A stretch of 64,000 nt of DNA from a beta proteobacterium AAP99 (GTDB lineage: Bacteria; Pseudomonadota; Gammaproteobacteria; Burkholderiales; Burkholderiaceae_C). The stretch covers positions 310,001 through 374,000 of the forward strand of contig LJIA01000001.1 of NCBI GenBank assembly GCA_001295775.1, given 5' to 3'. Position 1 is the stretch's first letter; each line of letters starts with the position of its first letter. Of this stretch, positions 54,309-62,984 are shown piece by piece. A program made the position numbers and the translations under genes. The notes beneath the pieces were generated by a model. The model was not told the origin of the DNA and ran no database searches. It saw only the letters and a list, made by a program, of their open reading frames with translations.

Positions 54309-55895
54309 ATGCAACACGAAAAGATCCTGATCCTCGATTTCGGCAGCCAGGTCACGCAGCTGATCGCCCGGCGCGTGCGCGAAGCCCATGTGTATTGCGA
54401 GATTCATCCTTGCGACGTGTCTGACGACTTCGTGCGCAGCTTCGGCGCCAAGGGCATCATCCTGTCGGGCAGCCACGCCAGCGTCTATGAAGAGACGACG
54501 GATCGCGCGCCCGCAGCGGTGTTCGATCTGGGTGTGCCGGTGCTGGGCATCTGCTACGGCATGCAGACCATGGCGCAGCAGCTGGGCGGCAAGGTCGAGG
54601 GCGGGCACAAGCGTGAGTTCGGCTACGCCGAGGTCCGTGCCCACGGCCATACCCGTCTGCTGGACGGCATCGAGGACCTGCGCACGCCCGAAGGCCACGG
54701 CATGCTCAAGGTGTGGATGAGCCATGGCGACAAGGTCACTGAATTGCCTGCCGGGTTCAAGCTCATGGCCTCCACGCCGAGCTGCCCGATCGCCGGTATG
54801 GCCGACGAGACCCGGCGCTTCTATGCGGTGCAGTTCCACCCCGAAGTCACGCACACGGTGCAGGGCGACAAGCTGCTGCGGCGCTTCGTTCTCGAGATCT
54901 GCGGCACGCAGCCGGATTGGGTCATGAAGGACCACATCGCCGAGGCCGTGGAAGCGATCCGTGCACAGGTTGGCAGCGAGGAAGTGATTCTGGGCTTGAG
55001 CGGCGGCGTGGATTCGAGCGTGGCCGCTGCCCTGATCCACCGTGCCATCGGCGACCAGCTCACCTGCGTGTTTGTGGACCACGGGCTGCTGCGTCTGGAC
55101 GAAGGCAAGCAGGTGATGGACATGTTCGTGGGCAAGCTGCACGCCAAGGTGGTGCATGTGGATGCGAGCGAGCAGTTCCTCGGCGAGCTGGCCGGTGTGA
55201 GTGATCCAGAAGCCAAGCGCAAGATCATCGGCCGCGAGTTTGTGGAAGTCTTCCAAGCCGAGGCAAAGAAGCTCACCAATGCGAAATGGCTCGCCCAGGG
55301 CACGATCTATCCGGATGTGATCGAGTCAGGCGGCGCCAAGAGCAAGAAGGCCGTGACGATCAAGAGCCATCACAACGTCGGCGGCTTGCCCGAGACGCTG
55401 GGCCTGAAGCTGCTCGAACCCCTGCGTGATCTGTTCAAGGATGAGGTTCGTGAGCTCGGTGTGGCCCTGGGTTTGCCGCCGGAGATGGTCTACCGCCATC
55501 CTTTCCCGGGCCCGGGTCTGGGCGTGCGCATCCTGGGCGAGATCAAGCGCGACTATGCAGACCTGCTGCGGCGCGCGGACGCCATCTTCATCGAAGAGCT
55601 TCGCAACACCCGCGACGAAAAGACCGGCAAGACCTGGTACGAACTGACGAGCCAGGCGTTCACCGTGTTCCTGCCGGTGAAGAGCGTGGGTGTGATGGGT
55701 GACGGCCGCACTTACGACTATGTCGTGGCGCTGCGCGCCGTCCAGACCACCGATTTCATGACCGCCGACTGGGCGGAGCTGCCCTACAGCCTGCTCAAGC
55801 GCGTGTCCGGCCGGATCATCAACGAGGTGCGCGGGATCAACCGCGTGACTTACGACGTGTCATCCAAGCCGCCTGCAACGATCGAGTGGGAGTGA
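54309..55895 (+). CDS. guaA: GMP synthase (glutamine-hydrolysing)
   Basis: Aminates XMP to GMP with glutamine and ATP; 528 aa. N-terminal class I glutaminase: Cys82 in [12 protein letters not shown], with His-Glu in [12 protein letters not shown] pyrophosphatase P-loop: [18 protein letters not shown]. The C-terminal dimerisation domain ends [19 protein letters not shown], the invariant GuaA terminus. It follows amn by 6 bp; together with guaB it completes IMP to GMP. Confidence 0.98.
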   Translation: MQHEKILILDFGSQVTQLIARRVREAHVYCEIHPCDVSDDFVRSFGAKGIILSGSHASVYEETTDRAPAAVFDLGVPVLGICYGMQTMAQQLGGKVEGGHKREFGYAEVRAHGHTRLLDGIEDLRTPEGHGMLKVWMSHGDKVTELPAGFKLMASTPSCPIAGMADETRRFYAVQFHPEVTHTVQGDKLLRRFVLEICGTQPDWVMKDHIAEAVEAIRAQVGSEEVILGLSGGVDSSVAAALIHRAIGDQLTCVFVDHGLLRLDEGKQVMDMFVGKLHAKVVHVDASEQFLGELAGVSDPEAKRKIIGREFVEVFQAEAKKLTNAKWLAQGTIYPDVIESGGAKSKKAVTIKSHHNVGGLPETLGLKLLEPLRDLFKDEVRELGVALGLPPEMVYRHPFPGPGLGVRILGEIKRDYADLLRRADAIFIEELRNTRDEKTGKTWYELTSQAFTVFLPVKSVGVMGDGRTYDYVVALRAVQTTDFMTADWAELPYSLLKRVSGRIINEVRGINRVTYDVSSKPPATIEWE

Positions 55896-55898
55896 TCG

Positions 55899-56144
55899 GT
55901 GAGGGCGCTGCTCAGTTTGGTTGGTCTGATTGCCGCGGTGCTCGTCATCGCCATGCTTGCCCGCCAGCAGCTGGCTGCGTCCAAACCAGGGAACTTGCCA
56001 CCCGCTGCCGGGACGACAGCCCACCAGCCCGCCTCCAATGCGACACCGTCTTCTGTGCAAGCCAAGGCCGTGGCCATCGAAGTGGAGCGCCAGGCCGATC
56101 AGGCTAAGGCCCGGCTTGAAGCAGCGGAGGCAGCCGGCAAGTGA
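55899..56144 (+). CDS. Small single-pass membrane protein of unknown function
   Basis: An 81-aa protein. It has one N-terminal membrane helix (LLSLVGLIAAVLVIAMLA), a Pro/Thr-rich linker and a C-terminal charged helix (VEVERQADQAKARLEAAEAA-like, 20 residues). It starts at GTG 55899, 3 bp after guaA, and its stop overlaps the tadA start (GTGA), so it is clearly translated within the operon. I do not recognise a family. Confidence 0.7.
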   Translation: MRALLSLVGLIAAVLVIAMLARQQLAASKPGNLPPAAGTTAHQPASNATPSSVQAKAVAIEVERQADQAKARLEAAEAAGK

Positions 56145-56683
56145 ACGACGGGATCTACCTTCGTCAGGCGCTCGAACAGGCGCACAACGCCTGGGCCGTG
56201 GGCGAGGTGCCCGTGGGCGCGGTGATCGTTCACGAAGGGCGCGTGATTGCAACGGGCTTCAATCAGCCGATCTCGAGCAATGATCCCACGGCCCATGCCG
56301 AAATTGTCGCCATGCGTGCCGCCGCAGAGGCGCTCGGGAACTATCGACTGACCGGGTGCACTCTCTATGTGACCCTGGAGCCCTGTGCGATGTGCGCCGC
56401 TGCCATGATTCACGCCCGCATCGGACGCGTGGTGTTCGGCGCCCCGGATCCCAAGACGGGCGCCTGTGGCGGCAACATCGACATCACCACGGCCAGCTTC
56501 AATCACCAAACCCGGTTCGAAAGCGGAGAGCTGGCTGCGGAGTGCGGGCAGGTACTGAAACGATTCTTCGCAGAGCGACGCCAAAAACCGCTTGCGAAGG
56601 CCGTGGTGAGCGTCGAGGCCACCGAGTTCATTGAAGTGCGCGTGATCGACGACATCGGGCAGGAGCCCGGAGGGCAGACATGA
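56141..56683 (+). CDS. tadA: tRNA-specific adenosine deaminase TadA
   Basis: Deaminates A34 to inosine in tRNA-Arg(ACG); 180 aa homodimer. Zinc site: the HAE of DPTAHAEIVAMRAAAEALG provides His and the proton-shuttling Glu, and PCAMC in LEPCAMCAAAMIHARIGRVV gives two cysteines. VFGAPDPKTGACGG is also conserved. The start is GTG 56141, overlapping the small membrane protein stop; the stop overlaps the LD-carboxypeptidase start (ATGA, 56680). Confidence 0.95.
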   Translation: MNDGIYLRQALEQAHNAWAVGEVPVGAVIVHEGRVIATGFNQPISSNDPTAHAEIVAMRAAAEALGNYRLTGCTLYVTLEPCAMCAAAMIHARIGRVVFGAPDPKTGACGGNIDITTASFNHQTRFESGELAAECGQVLKRFFAERRQKPLAKAVVSVEATEFIEVRVIDDIGQEPGGQT

Positions 56684-57642
56684 GCCAGAAGACGGGGGCC
56701 GCGGCACAGGCCGGGCGGGGCGATGCCAATGAAGCGCTCGTACAGCAGCCCTCGATCTACCTGTTTTCGCCGGCCGGAGCGGTGCAGGAACGTACTCGCA
56801 TCGCCAAAGCGGCCAAGACCCTGCGGACGGCGGGATGCGAAGTGAACATCGACGCGGCGGCGGGTGCGCGCTTGATGCGCTTTGCCGGCTCGGACGAGGA
56901 GCGCGCCGCGGCGTTTGCCCGTGCCGCCGCCAGTGGCATGGACGTGGCGCTCGCCACACGGGGCGGGTACGGGATGCATCGCCTGATGCATCGCCTTGAC
57001 TTCAAGCGATTGGCCAAGTCAAAGGTGCAATGGGTCGGCATGAGTGACTTCACCGCCTTCAGCCTGGGCATGTTGAGCCAGGGCGGCGGCGCGCCGACCT
57101 GGAGCGGACCCCTTGCGACCGATCAGTTTGCCGCTGACGAGCGCGACGACGTCACACTCGAAGCGTTTTTGGAGGCCATGCGAGGGGAGCTTGAGGCGGT
57201 GGGTTTCGTCAATACGAGGCCTGCAGCGAGGAGTCTGGATATCAAGGGCACGCTCTGGGGAGGCAATCTCTGCGTGCTGACCTCCTTGCTCGGGACGCGC
57301 TTCTTCCCGGAGATCAAGGGAGGCATCCTGTTTCTGGAAGACGTCGGTGAGCACCCCTATCGCATCGAACGCATGCTGCTTCAGCTGCTGCATGCCGGGG
57401 TGTTGGCTCGCCAGAAGGCCATCGTCCTGGGGCACTTCACGCAGTTCAAGCCCGCGGCGAACGATCGCGGTTTCAAGCTCAAGACCGTGATTGAGTTCGT
57501 GCAAAGTCAGATCAAGGCACCCATCCTGACGGGCTTGCCAGCGGGCCATGTACCGACCGTCTTGACGTTGCCGATCGGGCGCCCAACCCGGCTGCTCGCG
57601 GCGGGGCGCGACGCATTCCTGGTCTGGGAGCACCACCACTAG
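56680..57642 (+). CDS. ldcA: LD-carboxypeptidase (S66 family)
   Basis: Removes the terminal D-Ala from murein tetrapeptides during peptidoglycan recycling; 320 aa, cytoplasmic. Ser-Glu-His triad: Ser in WVGMSDFTAFSLGML, Glu in GGILFLEDVGEHPYR and His in VLGHFTQFKP. VALATRGGYGMHRLMHRLD is the S66 nucleophile approach. It is the last gene of the operon, coupled to tadA. It converges with the YegP-like gene across 16 bp. Confidence 0.93.
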   Translation: MSQKTGAAAQAGRGDANEALVQQPSIYLFSPAGAVQERTRIAKAAKTLRTAGCEVNIDAAAGARLMRFAGSDEERAAAFARAAASGMDVALATRGGYGMHRLMHRLDFKRLAKSKVQWVGMSDFTAFSLGMLSQGGGAPTWSGPLATDQFAADERDDVTLEAFLEAMRGELEAVGFVNTRPAARSLDIKGTLWGGNLCVLTSLLGTRFFPEIKGGILFLEDVGEHPYRIERMLLQLLHAGVLARQKAIVLGHFTQFKPAANDRGFKLKTVIEFVQSQIKAPILTGLPAGHVPTVLTLPIGRPTRLLAAGRDAFLVWEHHH

Positions 57643-57658
57643 GGTGGCAAGCAGACGC

Positions 57659-57994
57659 TCAGCGCGTCAGATCTTCGAGCGCTGCGCTGGGTGCGTTGCT
57701 CTGGCAGCTCAGCATGCCCTGGCGGGCGGAGTCTGGGGTCGAGTACATCTGGCTGGTGCCGATCACCTGGCCGTTGGCTGCCTTGAGCGTGAAGTAATGA
57801 CGCCCGTTGCTCGAGACATGGAACGCAAAGCGGTGCGTCTCCGGCGCATTCTTTTTCACCGACTCCACGCCATTGATTGCCGAGGCGCGTGCCTTGTAGG
57901 TTTCCGACGTCAGGATCACCTGACCGTTGGCGGCGAGCAGATTGAACATGATCTGGCCATTGCCCGCGGTCTTCAGTTCGAACTTGCCCGACAT
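57659..57994 (-). CDS. YegP-family DUF1508 protein
   Basis: A 111-aa protein consisting of two DUF1508 repeats: MSGKFELKTAGNGQIMFNL, then LAANGQVILTSETYKARASA; and FHVSSNGRHYFTLKAANGQV, then IGTSQMYSTPDSARQGMLS. GGAGGATCAATC precedes ATG 57994; upstream in-frame codons to 58192 lack an RBS. DUF1508 proteins are of unknown function, often stress-linked. Confidence 0.9.
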   Translation of the reverse strand: MSGKFELKTAGNGQIMFNLLAANGQVILTSETYKARASAINGVESVKKNAPETHRFAFHVSSNGRHYFTLKAANGQVIGTSQMYSTPDSARQGMLSCQSNAPSAALEDLTR

Positions 57995-58262
57995 GATTGA
58001 TCCTCCGTCCTGTTTGCGACTTGGCAGTCGCGGAGTATTCGTCGAGCGTCTGTTCGTTTCAAGCCGAAAACCCGAGGCGCTTGTAAACGATTGAAAAAGC
58101 AAGAGGCTCAGGTGCCGCGTTTGGGGGATGCGGGAGCACGAAGAGATCTGGGTCAGTCTCCTGCTTGGGGACGATGTGCACGCATCTGTCACCTCGCCCC
58201 ACGCACGCGGTTTGAATTCGGCAGCCTCTACATCGTCCGCAGAGACTGCTTTGTGCCCAGCC
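57995..58262. other. Intergenic region upstream of YegP-like gene
   Basis: A 268-bp gap between the YegP-like start and the moaA stop. I see no gene, dyad or repeat that can be supported; it presumably holds the YegP-like promoter. Confidence 0.5.
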
Positions 58263-59366
58263 TCATCCCCCGATGTAGCTCATCTCGATCTTTTGTGTGG
58301 GGGCGGTGTGGGCGCTGCGCTGCTCGGAATAGTTGTCTCGTCGTGACGACCAGATGGCCGCAAGCGTTGCGGCGAGCTGCGCTGGGGTGATGGACGCATC
58401 TCGCACCAATGTGCGAAGGTCATAGCCTTGCTGCGCGAACAGGCAGAGGTACAGGCGTCCTTCAGTGGACAGCCGTGCGCGTGTGCAGTTGCCACAAAAG
58501 GCCCGCGTGACGCTGGAGATGACCCCGATCTCGCCCGCGCCATCGGCATAACGCCATCGCTCCGCAACTTCGCCGGGATAGTCGCGATCCACCGGTTCAA
58601 GCGGCCAGACGGCGGCAAGGCGCTCGATCAGCTCGCGGCTTGGCAGGACTTCATGCATGCGCCAGCCGTTGGTGCTGCCGACATCCATGTATTCAATGAA
58701 CCGAAGAGTCACTCCGGTGCCACGGAAGTGGCGCGCCATCGGGACGATCTGCGAGTCGTTCACGCCGCGCTGCACGACCATATTCACCTTCAGGGCGGTG
58801 AAGCCGGCAGCCAAGGCCGCGTCGATACCCCGCAGCACATCGCCGACCGGGTAGTCGGCGTCATTCATGCGCTTGAAGATGCTGTCATCGAGCGCGTCCA
58901 GGCTGACAGTCACGCGCCCCAGCCCCGCCGATCGAAGTGCTGCGGCGTGTCGTTGAAGCAGCGAGCCGTTGGTCGTGAGCGTGAGATCAATTGCATCACC
59001 AGTACTGGTCTGCAACGCTGCCAACTGGCTGACCAGACGATCCAGCTGCTTGCGCAGCAGCGGCTCCCCGCCGGTCAAGCGCAGCTTGCTCACGCCCAGC
59101 GACACAAATGCCGCCGCCAGACGCGTGATCTCCTCGAAGCTGAGCAGCGAGGATTGCGGCAGAAACGGGTAATCACGCCCGAACACTTCCTTGGGCATGC
59201 AGTAGGTACAGCGAAAGTTGCAGCGGTCCGTGACGCTGATCCGCAGGTCGTGCAGCGGACGGCCGCGAAGGTCCAGCGGCGCGCGCGCGGTGTGGCCTGC
59301 GTGGGGGCGGGGCAGCGGCAGTGGGTGGTAGCGCGCTTCGGCGATCGGGATCACACGATCGGTCAT
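58263..59366 (-). CDS. moaA: GTP 3',8-cyclase MoaA
   Basis: Radical-SAM enzyme starting molybdopterin synthesis from GTP; 367 aa. The N-terminal cluster is [17 protein letters not shown] (CxxxCxxC), the SAM pocket contains [10 protein letters not shown], and the C-terminal cluster is in [17 protein letters not shown] with a third Cys in YLCLF. It ends in Gly-Gly (SYIGG), as required for activity. The start [11 protein letters not shown] at 59366 matches orthologues; ATG 59429 would add 21 residues and has a better RBS (AAAGG). It lies just behind the rne terminator on the same strand. Confidence 0.95.
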   Translation of the reverse strand: MTDRVIPIAEARYHPLPLPRPHAGHTARAPLDLRGRPLHDLRISVTDRCNFRCTYCMPKEVFGRDYPFLPQSSLLSFEEITRLAAAFVSLGVSKLRLTGGEPLLRKQLDRLVSQLAALQTSTGDAIDLTLTTNGSLLQRHAAALRSAGLGRVTVSLDALDDSIFKRMNDADYPVGDVLRGIDAALAAGFTALKVNMVVQRGVNDSQIVPMARHFRGTGVTLRFIEYMDVGSTNGWRMHEVLPSRELIERLAAVWPLEPVDRDYPGEVAERWRYADGAGEIGVISSVTRAFCGNCTRARLSTEGRLYLCLFAQQGYDLRTLVRDASITPAQLAATLAAIWSSRRDNYSEQRSAHTAPTQKIEMSYIGG

Positions 59367-59445
59367 GTCGGGACGGCGAAGGTAGGGCGTGACGCCTGAT
59401 AGTACCGAGCGCGGCGCCGCATGCTTCATCCGGCCTTTGAAATGA

Positions 59446-59474
59446 AAAACGGGCAGGTACGACCTGCCCGTTTT
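59446..59474 (-). terminator. Terminator of rne
   Basis: A perfect 13-bp stem AAAACGGGCAGGT / ACCTGCCCGTTTT with a 3-nt loop, 25 bp beyond the rne stop, followed on the minus strand by a T-run. It separates rne from moaA. Confidence 0.85.
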
Positions 59475-59498
59475 CTCATCTGCAGCCTTCGCGGCGCG

Positions 59499-62414
59499 TC
59501 AAGCCGGCTTGCGGTGCTCGGGCTTGGTTTCGACCTGGATCAGAGGCTCAGTAGACAGCGGCGGCAGGACCGGACGTTCACGCGGCACGCGCACGGGGCG
59601 CGGGACGGCGGCCATCTTCGCCTGCACCTGGGCATGCTTGTCGCCGTCCGTGTGGACCCAGTTCAAACCTGCCTTGGCGACCACGATCTCCAGTGCGCCC
59701 TTGTCCAGCGTGGCGAAGCTGCCTTCAACCCGGACTTGTGGTGCACGCACGGTGCTGCGGTCGGCGCGTACGGCTGCTGCCGGGGTGGCCGAGGCCACAG
59801 GCGCCGCGGGCGCAGGTACGGGCGCCGGCGATGGGGCGGGTGCCGTATCCGCCGCGGCGACCACCGGGCTGGCCGAAGAGGTGTCGTCCTGCTCATCGGT
59901 TGTCGCGTCGTCGGCGCTGTCGGTACCCTCCGCAGCGTCCAGGCTATCCACGCCATTGCCTTGCTCGTCGCGGCGGCCTCGACCACCACGGCGGCGCCGG
60001 CGGCGCTTGCGTTCGCCCTGCTCAGCCGTTTCGGCGCCGGTCTGCGATGCATCCGCACTCGGCTGAACCGCTTCGGTGCTCGCGGGCTCGGCGGCCTCTG
60101 TCGCGGCCGCGGCAGACGCGGCTGCGCCCGCGATCACGGCAGTTGCCGCCGCTGCGGCGCTGGCTTCGAGCCCATCGACCGGCGGCTGCGCAACATCGTC
60201 CTTGCGGGCGGCGTCACGATCACCGCGCTCGCCGCGGCCGCGGCGGCCGCGTCCTGAGCGCTCGCTGCGATCACCCTCGGCGCGCGCCGGGGCTGCTGCA
60301 TCTGCCGGTGCGGCGCCTTCGGCGAGGCGTGCAGGCTCAGCAGTGCGCTGGCGGCTGCCGTCGGACTGGCTCTCGCCATCACGGCGGTTTCGGCGTTCGC
60401 CGCGCGGATCGTTGCGACCGTCATTGCGGGTTTCGCCGCGATTTTCGCCTCGTCCCTCGCCTCGTCCTTCACCACGACCATCGCGGCGGCCGTCGCGGCG
60501 CTCGCCGTTGCGGCCGCGGCCGTCACGGTTGTCGCGACCTTCGCGGCCACCACGCGGCTCGCGTTCGCCGCTCGCAGCAGCGGTCGGCTGTTGTGCAGCC
60601 TGTGCGGTCTGTGCCACGGCGCCGCGAATATCCGGTTGCGCTTCCTGCGGCTTGCCACCCGTCAGCCAGCCAAACATGCGGGCGAAGAAGCCCTTGGGTT
60701 CCGGCGCAGGTGTGGCGGGGCGCGGTGCGATCGGCACGGTCTTGGCCATGGCGGGTGCCGGTGCGGCGATCGGGGCCGGTGCTGATTCAGGCGGACGCTG
60801 CGGAGCTGGCTGGTCGGGCACGATGCCCTTGACCTTGGCCACCTGACGCGGCTTTTCCTCACGCTCTGCCTTGGCATCGAAGTAGTTCACCTCTTCGGGC
60901 AACTCCGGCATTTCGTACGTCGGCTTGGGATCCTCAAGGCGCGGGTCATCGTGCTTGACGCGCTCCAGCTTGTAGTGCGGCGTCTCGATGTGCTTGTTGG
61001 GGATCAGCGTGACGGTGATACGGTGGCGCGCTTCGAGTTTGGCGATGTCCACGCGCTTTTCGTTGAGCAGGAAGGTGGCCACGTCCACGGGCACCTGGGC
61101 GAACACGGCGGCCGTGTTCTCCTTCATCGACTCTTCCTGGATGATGCGCAGGACGTGCAGTGCCGAGGACTCGGTGTCGCGGATCACGCCGACGCCGTTG
61201 CAGCGCGGGCAGGTGATGTGGCTGCCTTCATTCAGTGCGGGGCGCAGGCGCTGGCGCGAGAGTTCCACCAGGCCGAAGCGGCTGATCCGGCCCATCTGCA
61301 CGCGGGCGCGGTCATAGTGGAGGGCATCCTTCAGGCGCTGTTCGACCGCCTTCTGGTTCTTGCCTTCCTCCATGTCGATGAAGTCGATGACGATCAGGCC
61401 ACCCAGGTCGCGCAGGCGCAGCTGCCGGGCCACTTCATCGGCGGCTTCGAGGTTGGTGCGGGTCGCGGTTTCCTCGATGTCGCTGCCCTTGGTGGCGCGC
61501 GCCGAGTTCACGTCGATGGCGACCAGCGCCTCGGTGTGGTCGATCACGATCGAGCCGCCGGAGGGCAGCGGCACGGTACGCGAGTAGGCCGTCTCGATCT
61601 GGTGTTCGATCTGGAAGCGCGAGAACAGCGGGATGTCATCGCGGTAGCGCTTCACGCGGTTGACCATGTCCGGCATCACGTGGGCCATGAACTGCTGGGC
61701 CTGCTCCGCGATGTCGTCGGTATCAATCAGGATCTCGCCGATTTCGGGCTGGAAGTAGTCCCGGATGGCGCGGATGACGAGGCTCGACTCCTGATAGATC
61801 AGGAAGGCGCCGCTCGCGGAGCGGCTCGCGTCATCCACGGCCTTCCAGAGCTGCAGGAGGTAGTTCAAGTCCCACTGCAGTTCCTCGGCGGTGCGGTCGA
61901 TGGCGGCGGTGCGCGCGATCACGCTCATGCCCTCGGGCATCTTGAGCTGGTCGAGCTTCTCGCGCAGTTCGTTGCGATCATCTCCCTCAATGCGGCGCGA
62001 TACGCCGCCACCCTTGGGGTTGTTGGGCATCAGCACGAGGTAGCGGCCGGCCAGCGAGATGAAGGTGGTCAGGGCGGCGCCCTTGTTGCCGCGCTCTTCC
62101 TTTTCGAGCTGGACGAGGACTTCCTGGCCTTCCTTGAGGGCGTCCTGGATCTTGGCGCTGCGCACATCCACGCCGTCGCGGAAGTACTGGCGGGCGACTT
62201 CCTTGAAGGGCAGGAAGCCGTGGCGCTCTTCGCCGTAGTTGATGAAACAGGCTTCGAGCGAGGGCTCGATGCGGGTGATGACGCCCTTGTAGATGTTGGA
62301 CTTGCGGCTTTCCTTGCCCGCGGTTTCGATGTCGATGTCGACGAGCTTCTGGCCGTCGACGATGGCAACGCGCAGTTCTTCTGCGTGCGTTGCGTTGAAC
62401 AGCATGCGCTTCAT
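59499..62414 (-). CDS. rne: Ribonuclease E
   Basis: Essential endonuclease for mRNA decay and rRNA/tRNA processing; 971 aa. N-terminal catalytic part: MKRMLFNATHAEELRVAIVD, S1 domain around NIYKGVITRIEPSLEACFIN, DNase I-like site with VDIDIET and IVIDFIDMEE, and the zinc-link C402-PR-C405 in ITCPRCNGVG. The C-terminal half is disordered: proline/alanine, long Arg-Gly-Asp-rich and acidic tracts that serve as RNA- and degradosome-binding scaffold. The end RVPRERPVLPPLSTEP is characteristic of betaproteobacteria. ATG 62414 is chosen; nine upstream codons lack family similarity. A long leader precedes it. Confidence 0.97.
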   Translation of the reverse strand: MKRMLFNATHAEELRVAIVDGQKLVDIDIETAGKESRKSNIYKGVITRIEPSLEACFINYGEERHGFLPFKEVARQYFRDGVDVRSAKIQDALKEGQEVLVQLEKEERGNKGAALTTFISLAGRYLVLMPNNPKGGGVSRRIEGDDRNELREKLDQLKMPEGMSVIARTAAIDRTAEELQWDLNYLLQLWKAVDDASRSASGAFLIYQESSLVIRAIRDYFQPEIGEILIDTDDIAEQAQQFMAHVMPDMVNRVKRYRDDIPLFSRFQIEHQIETAYSRTVPLPSGGSIVIDHTEALVAIDVNSARATKGSDIEETATRTNLEAADEVARQLRLRDLGGLIVIDFIDMEEGKNQKAVEQRLKDALHYDRARVQMGRISRFGLVELSRQRLRPALNEGSHITCPRCNGVGVIRDTESSALHVLRIIQEESMKENTAAVFAQVPVDVATFLLNEKRVDIAKLEARHRITVTLIPNKHIETPHYKLERVKHDDPRLEDPKPTYEMPELPEEVNYFDAKAEREEKPRQVAKVKGIVPDQPAPQRPPESAPAPIAAPAPAMAKTVPIAPRPATPAPEPKGFFARMFGWLTGGKPQEAQPDIRGAVAQTAQAAQQPTAAASGEREPRGGREGRDNRDGRGRNGERRDGRRDGRGEGRGEGRGENRGETRNDGRNDPRGERRNRRDGESQSDGSRQRTAEPARLAEGAAPADAAAPARAEGDRSERSGRGRRGRGERGDRDAARKDDVAQPPVDGLEASAAAAATAVIAGAAASAAAATEAAEPASTEAVQPSADASQTGAETAEQGERKRRRRRRGGRGRRDEQGNGVDSLDAAEGTDSADDATTDEQDDTSSASPVVAAADTAPAPSPAPVPAPAAPVASATPAAAVRADRSTVRAPQVRVEGSFATLDKGALEIVVAKAGLNWVHTDGDKHAQVQAKMAAVPRPVRVPRERPVLPPLSTEPLIQVETKPEHRKPA

Positions 62415-62984
62415 GCTTACTCCCGGCGTCTTGCGACGCATCTGTTGCGCCTCAGGTGGGGCGCGTTCGGCGGGCGGGAGGGCGGGGGCGCGCGCGCGGC
62501 GCGGCCACAGGGATCAGCGGGGCGCCGCAAAGGGATTGCGGGCGCTGCGCACCTCGAGCGCAGAAAAGCGCACGGGATGCGGCGCAGTGGCCAACGCTGG
62601 CCGGGCATGTGACGCTGCACCAAGCTTCGACCCATCACCGGCGCTCAAGGAGCGGGCATCGGTTCTGGGGAGAGGGCGCCACCGCGGGGCACGGGCGGGG
62701 GCCGGACTGGCCGGCACATTGAAGGCCTGCGGCGCGGGGCTGCAGTCTTCAACGTTTGGGAATTCGCTATCGGTCTGTGGATCGTGGGGCGCGGGTTCGC
62801 TCAAGCCTTCACACAACCCGGTACTCATACAATGGCAGCCTGTCTCGCTTGCCGGTCCGGCGGGCACAGCGTGCTCAAAACAGCTTCTGTGTCCTGTGTT
62901 CCCGACCGGGGCTCAAAATGGGGAGGCGCACTCAGATATACAGGGCGCGCTTTCGCCTTCAAACCACCAGCCAAAAGTATATAC
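62415..62984 (-). promoter_or_regulatory. Long rne leader region with promoter candidate
   Basis: 570 bp without a supportable gene. On the minus strand TTGAAG (62957-62962) and TATATC (62935-62940), spaced by 16 bp, form a plausible promoter, giving a leader of about 510 nt before rne. RNase E controls its own mRNA through a long leader in E. coli. Plus-strand open frames here have no recognisable similarity. Confidence 0.4.

Noticed and set aside
60951-62612. 553-codon open frame antisense to rne
   Set aside because: It mirrors the catalytic half of RNase E, and no similarity is visible.
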